Shown here: piece after piece, positions 18,480 to 25,658 of the stretch
Position numbering within the stretch: position 1 is the stretch's first letter
Layout of the letters: each line of letters opens with the position of its first letter
NCBI GenBank assembly: GCA_963974055.1
Contig: CAXBCP010000007.1
Span: forward strand, 107,732 to 171,731
Direction: 5' to 3'
Origin: CAXBCP01 sp963974055
GTDB taxonomy: Bacteria; Pseudomonadota; Alphaproteobacteria; MPNO01; UBA830
Length of the DNA: 64,000 nucleotides
Notes under the pieces: model-generated
The model's input: the letters and a program-made list of their open reading frames with translations, nothing else
What the model was told of the DNA's origin: nothing
The model's database searches: none
Made by a program: the position numbers and the translations under genes

Positions 18480-20351
18480 CTACTCTTCGGCGTTGAAGTG
18501 ATCATAAATTCTTTTCGCGACGGTTTTGCTGATGCCGTCAACCGCTTCGAGGTCGCTCAGCCCCGCCCGGCCGATACTGGACGCAGAGCCGAAATGGTTC
18601 AACAGGGCGCGTTTGCGTTTCGCCCCGATACCGGGAACTTCGTCGATCACCGAGCGCGTAATCTGTTTCGAACGCCGGTTGCGGTGGCTGCCGATCGCGA
18701 AGCGGTGCGCCTCGTCGCGCAATCGCTGCATGAAGTACAGCACCGGGTCCTGCAGGGGCAGCGAAAACGGCGTCCGCCCGGGAACGTGGAACCGTTCGCG
18801 CCCGGCATTGCGGTCCGGGCCCTTGGCGATGGACACGACCGGCAGTTCCGCGATGCCGAGTTCGTCCAGCACGTCCATGACCACCGACAACTGGCCCGGC
18901 CCGCCGTCGATCAGGACCAGGTCCGGCCAGGTGCCGCGGTCGCGGTCGGGGTCTTCCTTCAGGGCACGGGCGAAACGGCGGGTCAGCACCTCGCGCATCA
19001 TCGCGTAATCGTCGCCGGGCTCTATATCGGGGTTTTTGATATTGAACTTGCGATAGGCGCTCTTCTCGAACCCGTCCTCGCCGGACACGATCATCGCCCC
19101 CAGCGCGTTCGTCCCCGAAATATGGCTGTTATCGTATACTTCTATCCGTTTCGGCGGAGCGTCGAGGTCGAACAGGGCGGCAACACCGTCCAGCAGCTTC
19201 CGCTGCGACGCGCTTTCCGACATGCGTCGGGCAAGCGCGTCGGCGGCATTCAGGGCGGCGCTGTCGATCAGGCTTTTCCGGCTGCCGCGCTGCGGCCGGG
19301 AAATGTCGACCTTGCGGTCGCCACGGATCGTCAGCGCCTGGCGCACCAGTTCCTGGTTCGGCAGGGCGTGGCTGATCAGCACCAGCTTCGGCGGTTTCTT
19401 GTCCGAATAGAACTGTCCGATAAAGGCTTCGAGCACCTCTTCGGCGGGGATCGACTTTGCGTGGTTCGGGAAATAGGTCCGGGTCCCGTAATTCTGGCCC
19501 GCCCGGTAGAAGAAAACCTGCACGCAGGTGGCGCCGCCGTCCTGGTGGGCGGCGATGATGTCGGCCTCGCCGATGGTCTCGACATTGATGTCCTGGTGCG
19601 CCTGGATCTGTGTCAGCGCCCGGATGCGGTCGCGGTAGATGGCGGCGGATTCGAAATCGAGCGCCTCGCTGGCGGTTTCCATCTGCTTCGATATGGATTG
19701 CTGTACCGCGCGGGTGCGCCCGCTGAGGAATGCCTGTGCCTGGTCGGCGATCCGGTCGTAATCCTCGCGCGAAATCAGGTCGACACAGGGCGCGGTGCAG
19801 CGCTTGATCTGGTATTGCAGGCAGGGCCGTGTCCGCCCCGCGAAGACGCTGTCCGAACAGCTGCGCAGCGGGAACACCTTCTGCAGGATATTCAGGGTGC
19901 GGTTCACCGCGCCGGCCGACGCGAACGGGCCGAAGTATTCCCCGTCCCGGTTGCGCGCACCGCGGTGCTTGACCAGCTGGACCCAGTCGGAATCCTTTCG
20001 CAGCAGGATATAGGGATAGGATTTGTCGTCCCGCAGCAGGATGTTGTAGCGCGGCTTGAGCTGCTTGATCAGGTTGCTTTCGAGAAGCAGCGCCTCGACC
20101 TCGGTATGGGTGCTGACGATCTCAAGCTCGGCGGTCTGCACGACCATCAGGCGGATGCGCTCGGGCTGGCCGTGTCCCCGCGCATAGGCCGTCACCCGGT
20201 TGCGCAGATTTCTGGCCTTGCCGACGTATAGCGGTTTTCCGGCCGGATCGGTCATCCTGTAAACGCCTGGCCCCGTCGGCAGGTTCTTAAGCCGAGACGC
20301 GATGAGCGCGGCGCCGGTCAGTGCCGGTGCGTTTTCTGTCTCGTCAGCCAT
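18480..20351 (-). CDS. uvrC: UvrABC system protein C
   Basis: 623 aa. N-terminal GIY-YIG nuclease domain (GPGVYRMTDPAGKPLYVGKARNLRNR split across 27-55), a Cys-rich region (CSDSVFAGRTRPCLQYQIKRCTAPC), a UVR motif near 215, the RNase H-like C nuclease domain (IEVYDNSHISGTNALGAMIV; DLVLIDGGPGQL) and a terminal tandem helix-hairpin-helix (VIDEVPGIGAKRKRALLNHF). It makes the dual incisions in nucleotide excision repair with UvrB, whose gene is at 25.7-27.8 kb. It is a domain of the same fold as, but distinct from, the two small GIY-YIG proteins in this window. Confidence 0.97.
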   Translation of the reverse strand: MADETENAPALTGAALIASRLKNLPTGPGVYRMTDPAGKPLYVGKARNLRNRVTAYARGHGQPERIRLMVVQTAELEIVSTHTEVEALLLESNLIKQLKPRYNILLRDDKSYPYILLRKDSDWVQLVKHRGARNRDGEYFGPFASAGAVNRTLNILQKVFPLRSCSDSVFAGRTRPCLQYQIKRCTAPCVDLISREDYDRIADQAQAFLSGRTRAVQQSISKQMETASEALDFESAAIYRDRIRALTQIQAHQDINVETIGEADIIAAHQDGGATCVQVFFYRAGQNYGTRTYFPNHAKSIPAEEVLEAFIGQFYSDKKPPKLVLISHALPNQELVRQALTIRGDRKVDISRPQRGSRKSLIDSAALNAADALARRMSESASQRKLLDGVAALFDLDAPPKRIEVYDNSHISGTNALGAMIVSGEDGFEKSAYRKFNIKNPDIEPGDDYAMMREVLTRRFARALKEDPDRDRGTWPDLVLIDGGPGQLSVVMDVLDELGIAELPVVSIAKGPDRNAGRERFHVPGRTPFSLPLQDPVLYFMQRLRDEAHRFAIGSHRNRRSKQITRSVIDEVPGIGAKRKRALLNHFGSASSIGRAGLSDLEAVDGISKTVAKRIYDHFNAEE

Positions 20352-20446
20352 TCCGTTTTCATCTTCGTTAGCGCCACGCGGGGATCGGCAAACCGGACGG
20401 TCATGCTTCCCGGCGCCGGCCGGCCCCCCGGCCGATTCGATTGCCC

Positions 20447-20475
20447 GGCTTATCCACTGATTCTGTGGATAAGCC
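20447..20475. promoter_or_regulatory. Inverted DnaA-box pair / perfect hairpin
   Basis: GGCTTATCCAC, 7-nt loop, GTGGATAAGCC: an 11-bp perfect inverted repeat. The right arm contains a perfect DnaA box (TGTGGATAA, 20464-20472, complement of TTATCCACA), and the left arm reads TTATCCACT, one mismatch. It could bind DnaA, or simply fold in the uvrC leader RNA. Confidence 0.5.
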
Positions 20476-20567
20476 TGTCTATAAAGCCAACATATTCCTG
20501 CGCCGCCAGATTGACAATTATGACGCGCCGGTCATTGGCCTCCAGGGCGGCCTATCATAAGTTATTG

Positions 20568-20596
20568 ATTATAATAGGAAAAGTAGATTCTTTAAA
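20568..20596 (-). promoter_or_regulatory. Candidate uvrC promoter
   Basis: On the minus strand TTTAAA (20596-20591), a 17-base spacer and TATAAT (20573-20568) form a sigma-70-like promoter in the AT-rich segment, reading toward uvrC with a leader of about 210 nt. Confidence 0.45.
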
Positions 20597-20723
20597 GTAT
20601 TGAATATGAACAAAAGGTTAATTATTTGTTACCCGTCCATGAATGCTTGTGTTCGGCGGCGTGTGTGTACAAACGGCCCTGCCCGGCGCCTTTGTGCGGG
20701 CCCGGTTCTGGGGCGAGACACTT

Positions 20724-21119
20724 TCAGTTCGACCGGCTTATCTCAACGCCGACGCTCGAAGCATCTGCAAATACATCGAGTTTCTCTACCCGGACTTTGG
20801 CGATACTGACGTCTCCTTCGGCAAGGCAAAGTTCGGCAATGCGTTCGGCCAGGGTTTCCACCAGGTTTACATGGCCGGCGCCCGCAAGGGCGCGGACCTT
20901 GACGATCAGGTCTTCATAGCTCAGCACGTTCGACAGTTTGTCGTCGATCGGGTTCGGGGATTCGTACACCGACAGGTCGAGATTGATCCGCACCCGCTGG
21001 GCGCCGTCGCGTTCGTGCCGGTACACGCCGATCAGGCAGTCAACCACCAGATCTCTGACGAAGACCTGGCGGGTCGGGCGTTCCGGTTGCGGCAGGCCTT
21101 TCAGGGGTTCGACCGTCAT
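20724..21119 (-). CDS. folB: Dihydroneopterin aldolase
   Basis: 131 aa from ATG 21119 (MTVEPLKGLPQPERPTRQVFVRDLVVDCLIGVY). The FolB/T-fold core VFVRDLVVDCLIGVYRHERDGAQRVRINLDL and the catalytic-lysine-type segment VSIAKVRVEKLDVFAD match dihydroneopterin aldolase. It produces 6-hydroxymethyl-dihydropterin for folate synthesis, feeding FolP (8.3 kb). A GAAAGGC ribosome site precedes the chosen start. The upstream SDR gene on the same strand is separated by a strong hairpin. Confidence 0.93.
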   Translation of the reverse strand: MTVEPLKGLPQPERPTRQVFVRDLVVDCLIGVYRHERDGAQRVRINLDLSVYESPNPIDDKLSNVLSYEDLIVKVRALAGAGHVNLVETLAERIAELCLAEGDVSIAKVRVEKLDVFADASSVGVEISRSN

Positions 21120-21142
21120 GGTAGTGCCTTTCTGTCTCTGCG

Positions 21143-21191
21143 CCCGTTGACCCGGCATCCGCGCGTCCGGCGCGGGTGCCGGGTCAACGGG
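21143..21191. terminator. Strong hairpin between SDR gene and folB
   Basis: CCCGTTGACCCGGCA (21143-21157) pairs perfectly with TGCCGGGTCAACGGG (21177-21191); the loop itself contains complementary CCGCGC and GCGCGG. It lies 9 bp after the SDR stop and 23 bp before the folB start. No T-run follows on the minus strand, so it may attenuate, stabilise the upstream mRNA, or be a dispersed repeat. Confidence 0.5.
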
Positions 21192-21200
21192 CGGCAGTTG

Positions 21201-21992
21201 TTATTCGGCGACCGGCGGTGCGCCGGGATCGGGAAAGTCCCATCCCAGGTGCTGGCCGCCGTCGAGTGCGATCATCTGTCCGGTCAGCGACGGCGACGCC
21301 AGAATATAGCGCACGCCGTCGGCGATTTCGCCGGCATTGGCCCCGTGACCGAGCGGCACCCGGGACGCCTGTTTGTCGAACTGCGCCTGGGTCTGGCGGG
21401 GGCTCGGCAGGGTCGGACCTGGGCCGATCGCGTTCACCCGCACATGCGGCGCCAGCGACAGCGCCAGGCTCTGGGTCATCGCCCACATGCCGGCCTTGCT
21501 GACGGTATAGGACAGGAACCCCGGCGGGATGCTGACCACCCGCTGGTCGGCGATATTGACGATATTGCCGGTTTTGCCGGCGGGCAGGTCCCGCGCCAGC
21601 GCCTGGCTCAGTTTCATCGGCGCCCATAAATTTACGTTCAGGTGGCTGTCCCATGACTGCCGCGACAGCGTCTCAAGACTGTCATGTTCGAAAACCGACG
21701 CGTTATTGACCAGGCAGGTCAGCGGCCCGGCCGCGTCCGTTGCGGCGTCGATCAGGGCGTCAATGCCGTCGTCGGAACCGAGGTCGGCGGCCACCACATA
21801 GGCGTTCCGGCCGGCGGCGGTCAGGTCGCGGCAGAGCGCGTCGGCTTCGTCGGCCGAGCTGTGATGGTGAATCCCCACGGTCCAGCCGTCCCCCGCCAGG
21901 GCGACGGCGATTTCCCTGCCGATCCGCCGCGCGGCGCCGGTGACCAGGGCATTTCCTTTTGAGCCGGAAGCCGGGAGTGTTGCAGACGTCAT
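21201..21992 (-). CDS. SDR-family oxidoreductase, pteridine-reductase-like
   Basis: 263 aa from ATG 21992. Rossmann motif VTGAARRIGREIAVAL: the TGxxRRIG form is typical of pteridine reductase/FolM-like SDRs rather than the common TGxxxGIG. NNAS and catalytic YTVSK follow, and the C-terminal GQMIALDGGQHLGW is usual for SDRs. With folB next on the same strand, a role reducing dihydropterin or dihydrofolate (FolM/PTR1-like) is inferred, not proven. An upstream start at 22094 overlaps the neighbouring antiporter gene and was rejected. Confidence 0.85.
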   Translation of the reverse strand: MTSATLPASGSKGNALVTGAARRIGREIAVALAGDGWTVGIHHHSSADEADALCRDLTAAGRNAYVVAADLGSDDGIDALIDAATDAAGPLTCLVNNASVFEHDSLETLSRQSWDSHLNVNLWAPMKLSQALARDLPAGKTGNIVNIADQRVVSIPPGFLSYTVSKAGMWAMTQSLALSLAPHVRVNAIGPGPTLPSPRQTQAQFDKQASRVPLGHGANAGEIADGVRYILASPSLTGQMIALDGGQHLGWDFPDPGAPPVAE

Positions 21993-22068
21993 TGCGTCAA
22001 AATGCGGCAAGTTCGCATCCCGTTCAAGGGAGCGCGTCTTCCTGTCCAATGCGGCGTCCCGATGGCCG

Positions 22069-23037
22069 TCAGGACGGCATTCCGCTGACGCCAAAGAACT
22101 GGCTGGCGATGAAGCCGAGATACAGAACCAGCAGTATGCTCCCTTCGACGCGGCTGATACGCCGGCCGCTCAGCATGAAGGGGATGATAATCAACGTCGC
22201 CGCCAGCAGCATCCACAGGTCGAAACCGACCACCTTGTCGGAAAACGGCAGCGGCGCGAACAGGGCTGTCACACCGGTGATTCCGAACAGGTTGAACAGG
22301 TTGCTCCCCAGCACATTGCCGACGCAGACATCCGAATGACCGCGATAGGCGGCGACGATCGATGTCGCGAGCTCCGGCAGGGAGGTACCGATCGCGACGA
22401 TGGTCAGGCCAATCACTTCGTCGGCGACGCCGTATTGCCGGGCAAGGGTGGTCGCGCCGGTCACCAGCCATTCGGCCCCGACCACAACCGCAAACAGCCC
22501 GATCGCGATGATTCCGCAAATGCTGACCGTGCGCAGGGGAATAACGCCCATCTCCGCCGCTTCCTCGCGGTGAAGCTTGGCGACCTCGTCATTGGTCTTG
22601 TTGTCGTGCCACACGGTAAAGCCGATATAGGCGCACAGGGCGATCAGCATCAGCACGCCGTGCCAGAAAACGATCTGCCCGGTCATCCCGAGCGCGACAT
22701 AGATCAGGGTTACGGCGGTCATCCCCAGCAGGTCGCGCTTTACCGCGCCCGGATGAACGGCAATCGGGGCAATGACCGCGGCGACGCCGAGAATAAGCAG
22801 GATATTGGCGATATTGCTGCCGATCACGTTGCCCACGGCGAGACCCGGCGATCCGACAAGGGCGGCGTTCACGCTGACTACCATTTCGGGAAGCGATGTC
22901 CCAAAACCGACGATGGTCAGTCCGACGATCAACGGCGATACGCCGAGCCGCTGCGCCAGCGCGACCGAGCCGCGTACGACGGATTCGCCCCCGACAAGCA
23001 GCAGGGCAAATCCGGCGATGATGAGAAAATATGTCAT
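22069..23037 (-). CDS. Calcium/sodium antiporter, YrbG family
   Basis: 322 aa, about ten membrane helices in two homologous halves. Each half carries the CaCA alpha-repeat motif: GFGTSLPEMVVSVNAAL...GNVIGSNIANILLILG in the first and AIGTSLPELATSIVAAY...GNVLGSNLFNLFGITG in the second. The family exchanges Ca2+ (or K+) for Na+ across the inner membrane. It starts with MTYFLIIAGFALLLVGGES. It lies 76 bp upstream of the SDR gene on the same strand. Confidence 0.92.
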   Translation of the reverse strand: MTYFLIIAGFALLLVGGESVVRGSVALAQRLGVSPLIVGLTIVGFGTSLPEMVVSVNAALVGSPGLAVGNVIGSNIANILLILGVAAVIAPIAVHPGAVKRDLLGMTAVTLIYVALGMTGQIVFWHGVLMLIALCAYIGFTVWHDNKTNDEVAKLHREEAAEMGVIPLRTVSICGIIAIGLFAVVVGAEWLVTGATTLARQYGVADEVIGLTIVAIGTSLPELATSIVAAYRGHSDVCVGNVLGSNLFNLFGITGVTALFAPLPFSDKVVGFDLWMLLAATLIIIPFMLSGRRISRVEGSILLVLYLGFIASQFFGVSGMPS

Positions 23038-23360
23038 TCAGTTGGCTAAAGGCGCAGATGAGTCCAAGGGGGGCGATGCCCGGCGGGGAAGGCTTCGTAC
23101 CATGCTGCGCCATTAATCAACAACTGCAGCCCTCCGCCCGGTGAAATTCACTTATCACTGGTATATGGGGCGGCTTCCCCGATTTTCCATAGAAGAGCCG
23201 AAAGACCCGTTAATTTTAGGGATCCGGGCCGTATTGTCGGCGTTGTCCGGTTGGAGCCTGCCCGCGCCGCCTATAAAGTGTAGGACCGCTTGTCGCCCGC
23301 TCCGGACCGGTTCAGGTCCGGAATCCGGCGGCGAATCTGAAGCAAACCGAGACGACGCCC
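23038..23360. other. 323-bp divergent intergenic region with hairpin
   Basis: Lies between the Ca/Na antiporter (minus) and the K+/H+ antiporter (plus). The only strong structure is TCCGGACC (23301-23308), loop GGTTCA, GGTCCGGA (23315-23322), a perfect hairpin 38 bp before the antiporter ATG that could be a leader element. No gene is evident. Confidence 0.55.
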
Positions 23361-25106
23361 ATGCATGACGCCTCTTTTCTGACCGAAACGCTGATTTTCC
23401 TGATCGCCGCGGTGGTTGTCGCCCCGGTCTTTCAGCGCCTCCGGTCGAGCCTTGTGCTCGGGTATCTCGTCGCCGGGGTTATCATCGGCCCCGGCGTGCT
23501 CGGCCTGATCTCCGGCTCGAAACAGGTCCACAACATCGCAGAGCTCGGCATCGTGTTCCTGTTGTTCACGATCGGCCTTGAACTCAGCGTCGATCGCCTG
23601 AAGCTGATCCGCAACCAGATATTCGGCGTCGGTACGGCCCAGGTGGCGGTCACGTCGGTCGTGATTGCGGCGATTGCGTGGACGGCGGGTTTTTCGTCCC
23701 AGAACGCGGTGATTATCGGCGGCGGGCTGGCCCTGTCATCGACGGCGGTCGTGCTCCAGCTTCTGTCGGAGCGCGGCGAGCTCTCGTCCCGCCGCGGCCG
23801 CCTGGCCTTCGCGATCCTGCTGCTGCAGGATCTCGCGGTGGTGCCGCTTCTGGCCCTGGTGCCCGCCTTCGCGGGGGACGGCGAGGACACCGTTACGTCC
23901 CTGCTGTGGACGCTCGGAAAGGCCGCCCTGCTGCTGGTGGCGGTGGTGGTGGCCGGCCGCCTCGTGGTGAGGCCGCTGTTCAAGGCGATTGCCGTCGGCC
24001 AGAATTCCGAACTGTTCGCCGCCGTGACCCTGGCGGTTCTGCTGGGGATGGCCTGGCTGACCGGTTCGTTCGGTCTGTCGCTTGCCATCGGCGGCTTCCT
24101 TGCCGGGCTGCTGCTGGCGGAAACCGAATACCGCCACCAGGTCGCCGCCGATATCCAGCCGTTCCGCGGTCTGCTGCTCGGTCTGTTCTTCATGACCGTC
24201 GGAATCGGTCTCGATCTCCGCATAATCGTCGAAAACACCCTGTTGGTGCTCGGGCTTGTCGTCGCTCTGATCGCGCTCAAGACGACGATCACGGCGGTCC
24301 TGTGCCGGATCAGCGGGGTTTCCCTGGCGAACAGCGTCAATACCGGCCTGGTGCTCGGCCAGGCCGGCGAATTCGGCTTCGTGCTGTTCGCGCTGGCCGG
24401 CGGGTTCGGCCTGCTGGAGGTGCGCGAAGCGACGATCCTGTCCGCGGTGATCGCGCTCACGATGGCGGCGACGCCCGGCCTCGCCTTTATTGGCGGCCGC
24501 CTGCATGCGCTTCTCGAGGCGCGGCTCGCCGAACGCCAGCACGACCTGCGCGAAGAAAGCTCCGACCTGAAGGAACACGTGATCGTCGCCGGGTTCGGCC
24601 GGGTCGGCCAGTCGGTGGTCAAGACCCTGGCGGCGGCGGGCGTTCCCTATGTCGCGGTCGAATACGAACCGACCCGCGTCGCCGAAGCCCGGGCGCAGGG
24701 CCTGTCGGTCTATTTCGGCGATGCCAGCCGGGTCGAGGTGCTCGAGGCGCTGGGCGCGGAACGTGCGCGCGCCGCCGTCATCATTCTCGATAACGCCAGC
24801 GCCGCCGAGCGTGTCGTCGATCTGCTGCACCGCCGGTTCCCGCGCCTGCGGCTCTATGTGCGCGCCCGCGACAATGCCCATAAACGCCGTCTGAACGCCG
24901 CCGGGGCCAGCGGCATCGTGCATGAAACCTTCGAGATGAGCCTCCAGCTCGGCGAAGCGGTGCTGCGCGGCTACGGCACCCCTGACGACCAGATCCGCAA
25001 TATCATCCGCGACCACCGCGCCGACGACTACGCCCTGCTGTCGGACATCATCCACCCGGTGACGGAAGAAGAGAAGAAGGCCGCCGAACAGGGGAATAAG
25101 AGGTAG
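23361..25106 (+). CDS. CPA2 monovalent cation:proton antiporter with RCK domain (Kef-type)
   Basis: 581 aa. Residues about 5-385 form a 12-helix Na+/H+ exchanger domain (LGYLVAGVIIGPGVLG; ELGIVFLLFTIGLELS; GLALSSTAVVLQLLSERGE), and about 405-525 a TrkA-N/RCK nucleotide-binding domain (HVIVAGFGRVGQSVVKTLAAAGVPYVAVEYEP). The architecture matches KefB/KefC-type K+ efflux systems, typically gated by NAD(H) or glutathione adducts. No KefF/KefG ancillary subunit is nearby. It is followed immediately by the first GIY-YIG repeat element. Confidence 0.92.
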   Translation: MHDASFLTETLIFLIAAVVVAPVFQRLRSSLVLGYLVAGVIIGPGVLGLISGSKQVHNIAELGIVFLLFTIGLELSVDRLKLIRNQIFGVGTAQVAVTSVVIAAIAWTAGFSSQNAVIIGGGLALSSTAVVLQLLSERGELSSRRGRLAFAILLLQDLAVVPLLALVPAFAGDGEDTVTSLLWTLGKAALLLVAVVVAGRLVVRPLFKAIAVGQNSELFAAVTLAVLLGMAWLTGSFGLSLAIGGFLAGLLLAETEYRHQVAADIQPFRGLLLGLFFMTVGIGLDLRIIVENTLLVLGLVVALIALKTTITAVLCRISGVSLANSVNTGLVLGQAGEFGFVLFALAGGFGLLEVREATILSAVIALTMAATPGLAFIGGRLHALLEARLAERQHDLREESSDLKEHVIVAGFGRVGQSVVKTLAAAGVPYVAVEYEPTRVAEARAQGLSVYFGDASRVEVLEALGAERARAAVIILDNASAAERVVDLLHRRFPRLRLYVRARDNAHKRRLNAAGASGIVHETFEMSLQLGEAVLRGYGTPDDQIRNIIRDHRADDYALLSDIIHPVTEEEKKAAEQGNKR

Positions 25107-25121
25107 CGACAGAATATCATG

Positions 25122-25158
25122 TATTCCTCCGCCTTTGTGGCGGGGATCCATTTCGGCA
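25122..25158 (+). repeat. Palindromic repeat, left arm of GIY-YIG element 1
   Basis: Starts TATTCCTCCGCC, centre TTTGTGGCGGGG, ends ATCCATTTCGGCA. It is an imperfect palindrome (CTCCGCC against GGCGGGG). It faces an inverted copy at 25515-25550 across the GIY-YIG gene and shares the tail TCCATTTCGGCA with 25572-25610. Confidence 0.8.
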
Positions 25159-25174
25159 TATGGGGCTCTTTGGG

Positions 25175-25468
25175 ATGGACGGCCAATTCTGTGTCTACAT
25201 ACTCGCGAGTGAGCGACAGGGAACGCTGTATATCGGATACACCTCTAATCTCGTACGCCGGGTTTACGAACATCGTGAGGGCGAGATTCCCGGTTTCACC
25301 GAGAAGTATGGTGTAAAACGTCTCGTGTATTTCGAAGCATTCGATGACCCGCGCCTGGCGCAGCAACGTGAACGGTCGCTGAAAAAATGGCCGCGCGACT
25401 GGAAGATCAATCTGATCGAGCGTGAGAACCCGGACTGGGCAGATTTGTATGACGGTCTGAACACCTGA
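25175..25468 (+). CDS. Small GIY-YIG nuclease-domain protein (element 1)
   Basis: 97 aa single-domain GIY-YIG protein. Start chosen at ATG 25175 because it aligns with the N-terminus of the paralogue at 58.4-58.7 kb; 25160 is an in-frame alternative. Visible catalytic-core residues: Tyr8 (VYILAS), YIG (19-21), Arg28/29, His33, Glu66 (QQRERSLKKW) and Asn85 (RENPDW). About 73% identical to the second copy (71 of 97 by eye). It belongs to the small stand-alone GIY-YIG (UPF0213-like) group, of uncertain function. It lies between inverted palindromic repeats and between convergent genes, suggesting a mobile unit. Confidence 0.9.
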   Translation: MDGQFCVYILASERQGTLYIGYTSNLVRRVYEHREGEIPGFTEKYGVKRLVYFEAFDDPRLAQQRERSLKKWPRDWKINLIERENPDWADLYDGLNT

Positions 25469-25514
25469 TACTGATATCGATGCCGTCGTCCGATGGTCCG
25501 GGGCTGCATCCTCC

Positions 25515-25550
25515 ATGGACCCCCGCCACAAGGGCGGGGGAGTAACGATA
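25515..25550 (-). repeat. Palindromic repeat, inverted right arm of GIY-YIG element 1
   Basis: On plus it reads ATGGACCCCCGCC then ACAAGGGCGGGGGAGTAAC; its reverse complement aligns with the left arm at 25122 (shared core CTTGTGGCGGGG.TCCAT). It begins 46 bp after the GIY-YIG stop. Confidence 0.8.
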
Positions 25551-25571
25551 TGGGGAAGGTCTCACTCTCAG

Positions 25572-25610
25572 TTTATTCCCCCGGGCCTGTCCCGGGGGTC
25601 CATTTCGGCA
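25572..25610 (+). repeat. Third, solo palindromic repeat next to element 1
   Basis: TTTATTCCCCCGGGCC, TGT, CCCGGGGGTCCATTTCGGCA: a near-perfect palindrome (CCCCCGGG with CCCGGGGG) in the same orientation as the left arm, sharing its TCCATTTCGGCA tail. It lies just before the uvrB 3' end and may serve as its terminator. Confidence 0.75.
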
Positions 25611-25658
25611 AAGAATTTCGCGTCCGAACCCGCGAAACGGGCCTTTCGGCCTTTCGGC

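Larger units (their letters stand above)
20352..20723. other. 372-bp intergenic region, uvrC leader and AT-rich segment
   Basis: No convincing gene. It holds an inverted pair of DnaA-box-like sequences (20449-20473) and an AT-rich stretch (about 20510-20640), strikingly unlike the GC-rich surroundings. A promoter-like pair of hexamers faces uvrC. Short plus-strand open frames here have no ribosome sites or recognisable content. Confidence 0.6.

Noticed and set aside
20403..20723. Small plus-strand genes in the AT-rich region before uvrC
   Set aside because: Frames are short, lack ribosome sites and encode no recognisable motif; regulatory function is more likely.
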